Notes: generated from the letters alone by a model not told the origin. Shown: positions 9,538 through 18,373, numbered from the stretch's first letter. The stretch: 64,000 bases of DNA from Gammaproteobacteria bacterium (GCA_041395445.1 JAWLAO010000004.1:1-64000); one strand, 5' to 3'. A program made the numbers and translations.

Positions 9538-9825
9538 TTATTCAATTACACCAATGATGTCGCTTTCGTTCATGTATAAAAATTCCTCACCGTCTGCTTT
9601 GAATTCGGTACCGGAATATTTTCCAAATAATACATGATCGCCAACTTTAACTTGCAAAGCACGAACATCACCATTTTCAAGAACCTTACCATTACCAACG
9701 GCTACGATTTCACCTCTTGAAGGTTTTTCTTTAGCAGCATCAGGAATGATAATTCCACCGGCTGATTTGGTTTCTTCAGCCATACGTTTAACAATTACAC
9801 GGTCGTGTAAAGGACGAATTTTCAT
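9538..9825 (-). CDS. groS: Co-chaperonin GroES
   Basis: The product has 95 residues, MKIRPLHDRVIVKRMAEETK onward, with the mobile loop SAGGIIIPDAAKEKPSRGE that docks on GroEL. It caps the GroEL ring. AGGAG precedes the ATG at the right distance. It is first gene of a groES-groEL operon and sits behind a sigma-32-like promoter. Confidence 0.99.
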   Translation of the reverse strand: MKIRPLHDRVIVKRMAEETKSAGGIIIPDAAKEKPSRGEIVAVGNGKVLENGDVRALQVKVGDHVLFGKYSGTEFKADGEEFLYMNESDIIGVIE

Positions 9826-9878
9826 TTTTTTCTCCTAAACTAAGGTTTTATTTTAAAATAAATTATAGAACGTCAGTC

Positions 9879-9906
9879 ATATATGGTTTTTTACAGGCTT
9901 TTCAAG
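9879..9906 (-). promoter_or_regulatory. Sigma-32-like heat-shock promoter of groES-groEL
   Basis: On the minus strand CTTGAA (9906-9901) and CCATATAT (9886-9879) are separated by 14 bases, close to the RpoH pattern CTTGAA-N11-16-CCCCAT. It lies about 55 bases before the groES start. No CIRCE inverted repeat was seen. Confidence 0.7.
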
Positions 9907-9943
9907 GCGAAGCGAAAAAAATATTGCCTGTTTTAATACAAAC

Positions 9944-12337
9944 CTATTTTGATCCAAGCAAGAGTCTTTTGGCATTTAGAGCCACAACCAAGGAACTGAT
10001 TGACATACCTATCGCTGCCATCCATGGTGCGAGATAACCCATAATTGCCAGAGGTGTGACACTGAGATTATAAAATAAAGCCCAAATAATATTTTGGTGA
10101 ATAATTTTATTAGTTTTATTTCCTGTCAAAATCAGCGATTTGATGCTTGATAAAGAGCTTCCCATAATAATCATATCTGATGCTGCTCTGGCGAGCTGAG
10201 TTCCCTGATTAAAACTAATCGAAACATCCGCTTTCGCCAGAACAGGGGCATCATTGATACCATCGCCAACCATAACTGTGGATTGAGATTGCTGTTGACA
10301 GGCGTGAATGAGATTTATTTTTTGTTCCGGTGTTTGCTCTGCATAAAACTGAGAAATATCTAAATTAGACGCTGTTTTTGCAACTGATTCTTGCTTATCA
10401 CCGCTGACAATTGCCAGTTGATAACCTCTGCTTTGCAGATATTTGATTTGATTTTTGCTATCATGACGTAGCTGATTATCTAATTCAAAAGCAGCTATTG
10501 GTTGATCATTTTCATACAAATAAACAAGGGTGTTCTGTGTGAGGATTTGATGATTGTTTTTACCACACCACTCTTTATTACCGGCTTTATATTGAATTCC
10601 ATCAATTTTCGCTATTACACCTTGTCCTGATTTGTTTTCAAAATCAGCAACTTGGATTTTAGGATTGTAATAATCATTAAATGCTGAAGCAATCGGATGT
10701 GAACTTTCATGCTCCAGAGCTGCTGTCAATTCTAAAATTTCAGTGTCCGATTTATCACTGAAATTATGGACTTTAACCAATGACATTGTTGGTTCTGTGA
10801 GCGTTCCTGTTTTATCGAAGAACCAATTCTTAATTTTTGAAATTTTTGTAATTGCATCCAGATTTCGACTGAGTATTCCTTGTTTCATCAGTTTCACACT
10901 CGCTGCCGTCAAAGCCACCGGAGTCGCCAAAGACAATGCGCAAGGGCAGGTTGCCACAAGAACCGATAAAACAATCAACATGGTTTTGTCCGGTGCATAA
11001 ATACTGTAATAAATTGCGGTCAAAGTTGCGATAATAAGGACAATTGCCACAAACCAGGCTGCAATTTTATCCACCAGCAGTAATGTTTTGGGCTTTTGTA
11101 ATTGTGCATTTTCAAGCAACTGACTCAATCCTGCCAGAATGGTGTCATCACCGATGGCAGTTGATTTAATCAGAATTTCTCCGTCTGTTAACAGGCTTCC
11201 TGCCATCACTTCATCGTCGATTTGCTTAGCAATTGACTTTGATTCACCGGTAATCATGGACTCATCCACTTTTCCATGCCCTGAAATGATTTGCCCATCA
11301 ATAGCGACAATTTCACCAGCTTTAACTTTTAAAACATCGCCTTTTTTAATTTGCTCAAGGGGCATTAACTCATCAGCATTTCCACTAACCCGCATCACAC
11401 TCGCAGGAATCATATTGCCCAAGGCTTCATTAGCATTCATTCCCTGATGCCGAACGGTCATCTCAACAAACCGCCCTGCTAACAAGAAAAAGATGAACAT
11501 CACCATAGAGTCGTAATAAATGGTTTCGCCGTTATTGGTTAGAACATTCCATGTACTGGCGAAATAGGCCAATGACATTGACAAAGCCACCGGCACATCC
11601 ATGCCGAGATGTTTGTTGCTCAAATCACGAAAAGCATTTTGCAGGAAAGTTTTCCCCGAATAGAAATAAACCAACGTTGCTACCAAAAGGCTGACAAGCA
11701 CGAAAAAGCGATAGATTTTTTCATCAATTCCGTGATATTCACCGCCGTAAATCGGTACAGATAATGTCATGATAAACATCATACCCAAACCTGCAACGAT
11801 TAAACGCTTTAATGCACTTCTGCGTTCGGCAATGCTTTGACTATCACTGTTTTTATCCTTGCTGAGTGCCGGTTTATAACCCAAACGATTGATTGCCGAT
11901 AAAATTTCGCTGAGCTTAATTTTCTCAACATCAAATTCAGCCTGAAGAACTTTTGTGATGGTGTTTAGTCGCACATCCGATATGCCAATCAATCCTCTTA
12001 GATGTTTATCAATCAACCAGCCACAAGCACTACAATACATGCCTTCGAGGTTGATGGAAACTTTATAATGATTGTCTTTTAGCTGAGTAACAAAAGAATC
12101 GAAATTGACCGGTTCATCATAAACTTGCCACTTTTTTTCCGCAACTTCAGCTTTTGATGCCGGAAGCGAATCGCCGCGGTATTCGTAAAAGTCACAATAA
12201 CCTTGTTCATCAAGAAATTCCGCAACAGCTTTACAACCGTGGCAACAGACAGCTTTGCTCTCACCACCAATTTTTGCCAGGATTTTAACATTGTCAGGAA
12301 TCGTTTCGTGACAGTGAAAACAAGCCTTTTCAGACAT
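9944..12337 (-). CDS. ccoI: Copper-translocating P-type ATPase CcoI/FixI
   Basis: The 797-residue heavy-metal P1B ATPase in the inner membrane is needed to supply copper for cbb3 oxidase assembly. Residues 1-60 hold a cysteine-rich N-terminal extension (FHCHE, CCHGC) typical of CcoI. A metal-binding domain follows with CSAC at 102-105, then transmembrane helices, the metal-path CPC motif at 464-466, the phosphorylation motif DKTGTLT at 508-514, and the hinge GDGINDAP. It is the last gene of the ccoG-fixH-like-ccoI cluster. No ccoS follows; groES comes next with its own promoter. Confidence 0.97.
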   Translation of the reverse strand: MSEKACFHCHETIPDNVKILAKIGGESKAVCCHGCKAVAEFLDEQGYCDFYEYRGDSLPASKAEVAEKKWQVYDEPVNFDSFVTQLKDNHYKVSINLEGMYCSACGWLIDKHLRGLIGISDVRLNTITKVLQAEFDVEKIKLSEILSAINRLGYKPALSKDKNSDSQSIAERRSALKRLIVAGLGMMFIMTLSVPIYGGEYHGIDEKIYRFFVLVSLLVATLVYFYSGKTFLQNAFRDLSNKHLGMDVPVALSMSLAYFASTWNVLTNNGETIYYDSMVMFIFFLLAGRFVEMTVRHQGMNANEALGNMIPASVMRVSGNADELMPLEQIKKGDVLKVKAGEIVAIDGQIISGHGKVDESMITGESKSIAKQIDDEVMAGSLLTDGEILIKSTAIGDDTILAGLSQLLENAQLQKPKTLLLVDKIAAWFVAIVLIIATLTAIYYSIYAPDKTMLIVLSVLVATCPCALSLATPVALTAASVKLMKQGILSRNLDAITKISKIKNWFFDKTGTLTEPTMSLVKVHNFSDKSDTEILELTAALEHESSHPIASAFNDYYNPKIQVADFENKSGQGVIAKIDGIQYKAGNKEWCGKNNHQILTQNTLVYLYENDQPIAAFELDNQLRHDSKNQIKYLQSRGYQLAIVSGDKQESVAKTASNLDISQFYAEQTPEQKINLIHACQQQSQSTVMVGDGINDAPVLAKADVSISFNQGTQLARAASDMIIMGSSLSSIKSLILTGNKTNKIIHQNIIWALFYNLSVTPLAIMGYLAPWMAAIGMSISSLVVALNAKRLLLGSK

Positions 12338-12339
12338 TC

Positions 12340-12561
12340 CTAATTGCTGTTTCCAAGTTCTGTTTTTTCAGAATCAACCGGAGTGATAATTTTTGATGAA
12401 TGTCGGTTATGTTGAATGACATCGGGAGAATGTTTGGCTGCAATCACCAGAGTGATTATTGATGCTACAACCGCTGTTAACGGTAGTGCCATAATAAACC
12501 AGACCATTGGTATTTTGTACCAAGGTCTGGATTCATTTTGTGTGTTATTTCTTTGGTCCAA
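12340..12561 (-). CDS. Short FixH/CcoH-like membrane protein
   Basis: The product has 73 codons from a TTG at 12561. This start is chosen because AGGAGA lies nine bases upstream and it avoids the long overlap with ccoG that the GTG at 12603 or ATG at 12600 would create. The sequence RPWYKIPMVWFIMALPLTAV gives one transmembrane helix like the N-terminus of FixH, a cbb3 oxidase assembly factor found at this place between ccoG and ccoI. The periplasmic FixH domain that normally follows is missing; only about 35 polar residues remain. It may be a shortened CcoH. Sequence identity is weak and position carries most of the weight. Confidence 0.6.
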   Translation of the reverse strand: MDQRNNTQNESRPWYKIPMVWFIMALPLTAVVASIITLVIAAKHSPDVIQHNRHSSKIITPVDSEKTELGNSN

Positions 12562-13936
12562 AGTATTTTGTCTCCTCTGTAACAACTGTGCTTTCATCAC
12601 CTACAACGTGAATTTTCAATTCAATATTTTGAATATGTCTTGTCACATTTGCAGTTTTTGCTCTGACTTTAACCGGCAGACTTAAAACTTCACCCGGAGG
12701 TAACTGTCTGTCTTTATAATTATCATCAACAACAACCTCTAATCCCCCTTCGATTCCTTCTGCTGTGACAATATATTGTTGCGGCTGATCGCCTTTATTC
12801 ATTATTTTCAGTTTATAAACATTCTCAATTGTCTGAGAGTCCACAACCCTGAAAAATGTATTTCGATCTCTTAACACGTCAACCGCTATGCTTTTACGAT
12901 TTAACAATGTATAAGAGAACAATCCAATCATTATACTTAAGGCAACCATGTACAGAACCATTCTTGGTCTGAAAATCCGTGTTTTCTTACCTTGAAGCTC
13001 GTGTTCAGTTGTGTATCGAACCAAACCTGGCTCTTTACCAATGCTTATCATGACTTCATCACAAGCATCAATACATGCCGCACAAGCAATACATTCGTAT
13101 TGTAATCCGTCTCGAATATCTATCCCTGTCGGGCAAACCTGTACACACATGGTACATTCAATACAATCTCCGACATTTTCGATCTCTTCTCTACGTTTTT
13201 TCCCTGCGGCACGAGGTTCTCCTCTGGCAACATCATATGATACTATTAATGTATCTTTATCAAACATCGCACTTTGGAATCGTGCATAAGGACACATGTG
13301 TGTGCACACTTGTTCACGCAAGAAACCGGCATTCCCATAGGTCGCTAAACTATAAAAGAAAATCCAGAATGTCTCCCAAGAACCCAAATTCCACTCAAGT
13401 ACCAGATACCATAGTTCTCTAATCGGGGTAAAAAAACCGACAAAAGTAAAGCCTGTCCACAAAGCCAGAATAATCCAAAGCAGAATTTTTAATCCCCGGC
13501 GGCGAATTTTATTAAAATTCCAGGGCTGTTTATCTAACTTCAATCGTTTATTGCGATCACCTTCAACCCAATGCTCTATTTGTACAAACAATTCCGTCCA
13601 AACAGTTTGGGGGCAAGCATATCCACACCATAGCCTTCCTGCCAATGCGGTAAAAAAGAAAAGGGAAAATGCAGCTATAATCAACAGCCAGGAAAGGAAA
13701 ATAAAATCCTGAGGCCAAAATGTTATTCCAAAAATATAGAATTTCCTAGCTGGCAAATCAAACAATACTGCCTGATGTCCATCATAATTCAACCATGGCA
13801 AGAAATAAAAAATACCAAGTAGAGTGAAAAGAGATAGTTTTCTTAATCTTGAGAAAAAACCATTTATCTCACGAGGGTGAATTTTCTTTCTGGATTGATA
13901 TAGTTCAATTCCAAGTGGTTGTTTATCTTGACTCAT
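12545..13936 (-). CDS. ccoG: cbb3 oxidase accessory protein CcoG (FixG/RdxA)
   Basis: This membrane ferredoxin is needed for copper handling and maturation of cbb3 oxidase. The start MSQDKQPLGIELY at 13936 is preferred over a GTG at 13969 that lies in the T-run of the upstream hairpin. Several transmembrane helices flank a WCGYACPQTVW block, followed by two 4Fe-4S motifs, CIECTMCVQVCP and CIACAACIDAC (near residues 258-292). The C-terminal part is an Ig-like FixG domain. Its 3' end overlaps the fixH-like gene by 17 bases. Confidence 0.96.
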   Translation of the reverse strand: MSQDKQPLGIELYQSRKKIHPREINGFFSRLRKLSLFTLLGIFYFLPWLNYDGHQAVLFDLPARKFYIFGITFWPQDFIFLSWLLIIAAFSLFFFTALAGRLWCGYACPQTVWTELFVQIEHWVEGDRNKRLKLDKQPWNFNKIRRRGLKILLWIILALWTGFTFVGFFTPIRELWYLVLEWNLGSWETFWIFFYSLATYGNAGFLREQVCTHMCPYARFQSAMFDKDTLIVSYDVARGEPRAAGKKRREEIENVGDCIECTMCVQVCPTGIDIRDGLQYECIACAACIDACDEVMISIGKEPGLVRYTTEHELQGKKTRIFRPRMVLYMVALSIMIGLFSYTLLNRKSIAVDVLRDRNTFFRVVDSQTIENVYKLKIMNKGDQPQQYIVTAEGIEGGLEVVVDDNYKDRQLPPGEVLSLPVKVRAKTANVTRHIQNIELKIHVVGDESTVVTEETKYFGPKK

Positions 13937-13970
13937 AGTTTTTGATAATATATTTGGATTAAAAATCACA

Positions 13971-14007
13971 AAACTGCCAAACCTATATAAGTTTGATTTG
14001 GCAGTTT
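13971..14007 (-). terminator. Hairpin terminator or attenuator before ccoG
   Basis: AAACTGCCAAA pairs with TTTGGCAGTTT around a 15-base loop. On the minus strand the second arm runs into TTTTGTGATTTTT. It sits between the oxidase structural genes and the maturation genes and could lower ccoGHI transcription relative to ccoNOQP. Confidence 0.65.
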
Positions 14008-14036
14008 ACTCTTTGTTAAAGCCTTTCGCTTTAGTT

Positions 14037-14354
14037 TTAATCGTCCTCTTTGGGTCGAGTTCTTTGTGCGAGTTTGGTTCTGGGTAACACCATCACTATA
14101 CCAACAAGAAATGTTGCTATGAAAGAAAATATCCAGAAAAACACAAAACCAAAGGTATAACCTTGTGTCGCAGAAACCTCGATACTCCACGTTGAAAGTT
14201 GCAGCAAAAGTTGCGGATCAAAAATGGCAAAGAAAACCATTGTTTGTGCAGCTGCTACTAAAAATGAAGTCCAAAGAACGACAGCCAAGCGTCTGTAAAA
14301 GATACGCTTAAGCTGTCTTTCATTAAAACTGATATCTTTATCGTTATTAGTCAT
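14037..14354 (-). CDS. Small two-helix membrane protein in the cco operon
   Basis: The product has 105 residues with two hydrophobic segments (around residues 25-48 and 68-93) and charged ends, MTNNDKDISFNERQLKRIFY at the start and a KLAQRTRPKEDD tail. Its start overlaps the ccoP stop by eight bases, so translation is probably coupled. I recognise no named family. Its place in the operon suggests a role in oxidase assembly or stability (inference). Confidence 0.75.
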   Translation of the reverse strand: MTNNDKDISFNERQLKRIFYRRLAVVLWTSFLVAAAQTMVFFAIFDPQLLLQLSTWSIEVSATQGYTFGFVFFWIFSFIATFLVGIVMVLPRTKLAQRTRPKEDD

Positions 14355-15243
14355 TGCTTAGTGAATATACATAGGCGCCAAGAACTTTTATACTATCTTT
14401 ATCAAGTAATTCACCGTGTGCCGGCATTTTACCTGATAAACCTTGCATAATCGCTGTTTCAACAATTCCGGAATCATAAGAGTGCAACCAAGTGTTATCT
14501 GTCAGGTTAGGAGCACCAAACATATAATTACCTTTCGCATCCGCACCGTGACATGATGAACAGAACATGGCGAATTTCTTTTGACCTTCTGCTGCTAATT
14601 CTGCATTCTGAGATTTATCAGTAAAGCTCTTAACATAAGCCGCAACTTGTTTAACACCTTCATCACCTAGAGCTGCGCCCCAAGGTGGCATGATGCCATT
14701 ACGACCCGCTGTAATTGACTGAATAATTGTGTCAGGATCACCACCGTATAACCAGTCATTATCTGTCAGGTTTGGAAAACCAACCGCACCCTGAGCATCA
14801 GAACCATGACAAGTACTACAATGGTTAGCAAATAACCTTTCACCAATTTCCATCGCTTTAGTGTCTTTAACCATTTCTGTTACAGGTTTATTGATAAAAG
14901 TACTGAATAACTCAGCTCTTTTTGCCATCACATCCTTATTTTCATCTTCCCATGAGCTAAAACTAGTCCAGTTTAATGTTCCTTTATAGTTACCCATGCC
15001 CGGATACAATGTTAAATACACGATAGAAAACACGATTGTTAAGATAAAAAGGTACAGCCACCACTTTGGAAGCGGATTGTTATACTCTTTTAAATCATCA
15101 TCCCAAACATGACCTGTTGTATCGCCATCTTTGTGTTCGTCAGACTGCATTCTAGATGAAGTGAATAGCAACCACAAATAGCCAACAATATGGGCTGCTA
15201 CCAATACGATAATATATATACTCCAACCACTACTCATGTCCAT
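14347..15243 (-). CDS. ccoP: cbb3 oxidase subunit III, diheme cytochrome c
   Basis: The product has about 298 residues. The ATG at 15243 is preferred because AGGTGA lies six bases upstream; a GTG at 15252 is the alternative. An N-terminal helix (WSIYIIVLVAAHIVGYLWLL) and a second near residues 60-85 anchor it. Two heme c sites follow, CSTCH and CSSCH, each in a class I cytochrome domain with a methionine ligand region (GIMPPWG, KMPAHGE). It passes electrons from cytochrome c toward CcoO and CcoN in the inner membrane. Confidence 0.97.
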   Translation of the reverse strand: MDMSSGWSIYIIVLVAAHIVGYLWLLFTSSRMQSDEHKDGDTTGHVWDDDLKEYNNPLPKWWLYLFILTIVFSIVYLTLYPGMGNYKGTLNWTSFSSWEDENKDVMAKRAELFSTFINKPVTEMVKDTKAMEIGERLFANHCSTCHGSDAQGAVGFPNLTDNDWLYGGDPDTIIQSITAGRNGIMPPWGAALGDEGVKQVAAYVKSFTDKSQNAELAAEGQKKFAMFCSSCHGADAKGNYMFGAPNLTDNTWLHSYDSGIVETAIMQGLSGKMPAHGELLDKDSIKVLGAYVYSLSND

Positions 15244-15394
15244 TTTGCTCACCTTTCTCTAATGTTTCAAAATCATCTTCCAATGGAAGATTTGATAAAT
15301 GTTCAAATTCAACCTTTCTTTTGTCACTCCACGCCCATGCAACAATTGCAAAGAACAGTATCATCATGACAATTATAAATATGCCATTAATCAC
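15230..15394 (-). CDS. ccoQ: cbb3 oxidase small subunit CcoQ (FixQ)
   Basis: A 54-codon frame runs from a GTG at 15394 to a TAG at 15230. It begins MINGIFIIVMMILFFAIVAW, one transmembrane helix, then WSDKRKVEFEHLSNLPLEDD, the usual charged CcoQ tail. Its GTGA overlaps the ccoO stop by four bases, and its end overlaps the start of ccoP. CcoQ stabilises CcoP in the complex. Order N-O-Q-P is canonical. The gene is short and easily missed. Confidence 0.93.
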   Translation of the reverse strand: MINGIFIIVMMILFFAIVAWAWSDKRKVEFEHLSNLPLEDDFETLEKGEQNGHE

Positions 15395-16005
15395 TTGTAG
15401 CTCCTTGGGATAGAAGTTCCCAGAACTTGTAAATAAGCAATCACGGCTTCAAGTTTGGTTTTTCCTTCAACATCAGCTTTTGCGCTTGCAAGTTGTGCAT
15501 CTGTATAAGGATGTCCAAACCACTCTTTCAAGGTTTTCATACCGGCAGCCACTTGCTCAGCATCAACAGTTTGTTCTGCCAACCAAGGATAACCCGGCAT
15601 ATTTGACTCAGGAACCACTGAGCGAGGATCCATTAGGTGATATTCATGCCATTCATCAGAGTATTTGCCACCAACCCTGTGTAAATCAGGACCGGTTCTT
15701 TTTGAACCCCATTGGAATGGTCTGTCATAAACAAACTCACTTGCCATTGAGTAGTGTCCATATCTCATAGTTTCATCAACGAACGGACGAATTTGTTGAG
15801 AGTGACAGTTGTAGCAACCTTCTGAAATATAAATATCACGGCCTGCTAATTGAAGAGCAGTGTATGGTTTTAGATTTGGATGAGGCTCAACAACGCTTGC
15901 TTGGAACATCAGTGGCACAATCTCAACAAGACCCGCAAAACTGACGACAATTGCAATCAACACACCCATCAACCCAATATTTTTCTCTAGTTTTTGATGT
16001 TTCAT
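15391..16005 (-). CDS. ccoO: cbb3 oxidase subunit II, monoheme cytochrome c
   Basis: The product has 204 residues. An N-terminal transmembrane helix (GVLIAIVVSFAGLVEIVPLM) is followed by GRDIYISEGCYNCHSQQIRPF, the heme c site CYNCH of FixO/CcoO, and a methionine ligand region (ESNMPGYPWL). It shuttles electrons from CcoP to the catalytic subunit. It overlaps ccoN by four bases. Confidence 0.97.
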   Translation of the reverse strand: MKHQKLEKNIGLMGVLIAIVVSFAGLVEIVPLMFQASVVEPHPNLKPYTALQLAGRDIYISEGCYNCHSQQIRPFVDETMRYGHYSMASEFVYDRPFQWGSKRTGPDLHRVGGKYSDEWHEYHLMDPRSVVPESNMPGYPWLAEQTVDAEQVAAGMKTLKEWFGHPYTDAQLASAKADVEGKTKLEAVIAYLQVLGTSIPRSYK

Positions 16006-17399
16006 GCTGCTTCTCCTGAAACTTTGTCTGATTTAATAGTTTTAATTACATTGTACAACATGATAAACATGCCGCTGAGGAACATTGTTCCACCCAAGAA
16101 ACGGGCAATGTAATACGGATATGTTGCTTTAATACTTTCAATGAAGGAATAAACAACACTACCATCAGCATTAATATCTCTCCACATCAAACCTTGCATC
16201 ACTCCGGCAATCCACATTGAAGCGATGTATAAAACGATACCAAGTGTGGCAATCCAGAAGTGAACATTGATTAGTTTTGTTGAGTACATTGATTTTCTAC
16301 CCCAAAGTTTTGGAATCAATACATACAACGAACCAATTGTCATTAACGCAACCCAGCCCAGAGCACCAGAGTGAACGTGACCAACTGTCCAATCAGTATA
16401 ATGTGATAACGCATTAACTGTTTTCACAGACATCATAGGACCTTCAAAAGTTGACATACCATAGAATGACAATGAAACAATCAAAATCTTGATTATTGGA
16501 TCATCACGCAATTTATGCCAAGCACCTGATAAAGTCATGATACCGTTAATCATACCACCCCAGGAAGGTGCTAATAGAATCAATGAGAAAACCATACCCA
16601 AAGATTGTGCCCAATCAGGTAATGAAGTGTATTGCAAATGGTGTGGACCTGCCCACATATAAGAAGAAATCAATGCCCAAAAGTGAACGATTGAAAGTCT
16701 GTATGAATAAACCGGTCTTTCAGCTTGCTTAGGTACGAAGTAATACATCATTCCCAAGAAACCGGCTGTCAGGAAGAACCCAACTGCATTGTGACCATAC
16801 CACCATTGAACAAGCGCATCAACAGCACCAGGATACACTGAGTATGACAAATGCCAGTTTACCGGAATCTGTAAATTGTTTACGATGTGGAGCAATGCAA
16901 TGGTAATAATAAACGCTGCATAGAACCAGTTCGCAACATAGATGTGTTTCTCCTGCCTTTTAACAATTGTTCCAAAGAACACAATGGCATAAGCAACCCA
17001 GACGATTGTCAAAAAGACATCAATCGGCCAAATTAACTCAGCATACTCTCTACTTTGTGTGTAACCAAATGGAAGCGTCAAGGCCGCTGCAACAATGATT
17101 AATTGGAACGCCCAAAAAACAAAAGATGCCAATTTGGGAGCAAACAACTCTGCTTTACATGTTTTATGTGCCACATAGAACGAAGTACCTATTAAAGCAT
17201 TTCCACCAAAAGCAAAAATCACGGCATTGGTATGTAGTGGTCTCAAACGGCTGTATGTTAAAAATGGAATATCAAAATTTAACGCCGGCCAAGCCAATTG
17301 TGCCGCGATAAAGACGCCAACAAGCATGCCAACAATGCCCCATAAAATGGTGACAATGGCAAACTTTTTGACAATTTCATCAGTAAAGTTAGTTTTCAT
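16002..17399 (-). CDS. ccoN: cbb3 oxidase catalytic subunit I
   Basis: The 465-residue heme-copper oxidase subunit has 12 predicted helices. It reduces oxygen to water with high affinity and pumps protons. Histidine-bearing helices for the low-spin heme (RPLHTNAVIFAFGG), Cu-B (WYGHNAVGFFLTAGF, WAGPHHLQYTSLPDW) and the final heme ligands (HYTDWTVGHVHSGALGW) are all present. First gene of ccoNOQP. Upstream is a perfectly spaced FNR box and TATAAT, so it should be induced at low oxygen. Confidence 0.98.
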   Translation of the reverse strand: MKTNFTDEIVKKFAIVTILWGIVGMLVGVFIAAQLAWPALNFDIPFLTYSRLRPLHTNAVIFAFGGNALIGTSFYVAHKTCKAELFAPKLASFVFWAFQLIIVAAALTLPFGYTQSREYAELIWPIDVFLTIVWVAYAIVFFGTIVKRQEKHIYVANWFYAAFIITIALLHIVNNLQIPVNWHLSYSVYPGAVDALVQWWYGHNAVGFFLTAGFLGMMYYFVPKQAERPVYSYRLSIVHFWALISSYMWAGPHHLQYTSLPDWAQSLGMVFSLILLAPSWGGMINGIMTLSGAWHKLRDDPIIKILIVSLSFYGMSTFEGPMMSVKTVNALSHYTDWTVGHVHSGALGWVALMTIGSLYVLIPKLWGRKSMYSTKLINVHFWIATLGIVLYIASMWIAGVMQGLMWRDINADGSVVYSFIESIKATYPYYIARFLGGTMFLSGMFIMLYNVIKTIKSDKVSGEAA

Positions 17400-17432
17400 T
17401 TATTACCCTCGCATTAATAATCTTAGTCGCCC

Positions 17433-17438
17433 ATTATA
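17433..17438 (-). promoter_or_regulatory. -10 element of the ccoN promoter
   Basis: TATAAT on the minus strand. Its upstream edge is 29.5 bp from the centre of the FNR box, the spacing of a class II activated promoter (box at -41.5). The predicted transcript would start near 17426, about 27 bases before ccoN. Confidence 0.8.
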
Positions 17439-17460
17439 TGAAATAAGCAACCCTTGTATA

Positions 17461-17474
17461 TTGACTTTAGTCAA
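17461..17474. promoter_or_regulatory. FNR box between ccoN and fnr
   Basis: TTGACTTTAGTCAA is a perfect inverted repeat matching TTGAY-N4-RTCAA. It is placed to activate ccoN. For the divergent fnr gene the left half TTGACT could be part of a -35 element, so bound FNR may repress its own gene. Confidence 0.88.
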
Positions 17475-17544
17475 TTTTTGGATTTATGGATATTTTTAAC
17501 CATTATTTTTTAATAATTTTTCGACTTATGCCATAATTAACTCA

Positions 17545-18303
17545 TTGTCATTCAGGTATATAAAATTGCCAAGCTATCAAAATCATAAATTAGAGCAATT
17601 TCAAAATAAAGTTGTTGGTAAATTATCACGTTGTGAGAAGTGTACTGTCAGTTCTTTATGTTTGCCAAGCGGTTTATCAAGATCAGAACTAATTGATTTA
17701 GAGTCAATGATTTCCGCCTCTCAAATTGTTGATAAAAACAGCCAGCTTTTTTCTATCGGAGAAAAATTCAACGCTTTATACATCGTGCACTCAGGAATGT
17801 TTAAAACCACATCGCTTGATGAAAATGGTAAGGAAAGAATCCTCAATTTTCATCTTCCCGGAGAAATTATGGGATTGGATGGAATTTATGATGAGACCTT
17901 TCAGTCAACAGCTTCCGCTTTAACCATGAGTTCATATTGTAAAATTTCATTTAACAATTTCCTTGAAATATCAGAAGATTACCCGGTTCTGCAGGCAAAT
18001 CTTTTAAAAGTGATGAGTCGTGAGCTCTACAGCTGTAAGAAAAATCATATTGATATTGGTAGTAAATCAAAATTAGCTTTATTTATTAAAACAATCTCTC
18101 AAAGATTCAAGATTCGCGGATATTCGGAAGACGAATTCTTCCTGCCGATTTCTCAAAGAGATATTGCCAGTTATCTTGGAATGGCTGAAGAAACATTGAG
18201 CCGTATTTTTAAGAAACTCCAAAAAATGGAAGTTGTGAGTTATAAAAAGCATATACTAACTATTTTAGATAGAGACCTTTTAAACGAACTCGCAGAATCT
18301 TAA
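17545..18303 (+). CDS. fnr: FNR/ANR-type oxygen-sensing transcription regulator
   Basis: The product has 252 residues of the CRP-FNR family. Cysteines C30, C33 and C39 (CEKCTVSSLC) plus a fourth near residue 133 (SYCKISF) match the 4Fe-4S ligands of FNR, so it should be active only without oxygen. A cyclic-nucleotide-like domain (LYIVHSGMFKTTSLDENGKE) and a C-terminal helix-turn-helix follow; the recognition helix EETLSRIF keeps the E-x-x-S-R pattern that reads TTGAT half-sites. The first start is TTG at 17545; a TTG at 17566 with AGG upstream would give cysteine numbering closer to E. coli FNR. Divergent from the cco operon it likely controls. Confidence 0.94.
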   Translation: MSFRYIKLPSYQNHKLEQFQNKVVGKLSRCEKCTVSSLCLPSGLSRSELIDLESMISASQIVDKNSQLFSIGEKFNALYIVHSGMFKTTSLDENGKERILNFHLPGEIMGLDGIYDETFQSTASALTMSSYCKISFNNFLEISEDYPVLQANLLKVMSRELYSCKKNHIDIGSKSKLALFIKTISQRFKIRGYSEDEFFLPISQRDIASYLGMAEETLSRIFKKLQKMEVVSYKKHILTILDRDLLNELAES

Positions 18304-18315
18304 ATTTTGAGCCAT

Positions 18316-18355
18316 AAAAAAAAGGCTGTACACCAAAAATGTACAACCTTTTTTT
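18316..18355. terminator. Bidirectional terminator between fnr and ompW
   Basis: An A-run, GGCTGTACA, a short loop, TGTACAACC and a T-run form a hairpin usable by both convergent genes. Confidence 0.85.
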
Positions 18356-18373
18356 ATTAGTTGTAATATTGAT

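Noticed and set aside
7869..9557. Several open frames opposite groEL and groES
   Set aside because: They mirror the strongly biased codons of the chaperonin genes, including a Pro-Ile repeat that is only the antisense of the GGM tail.
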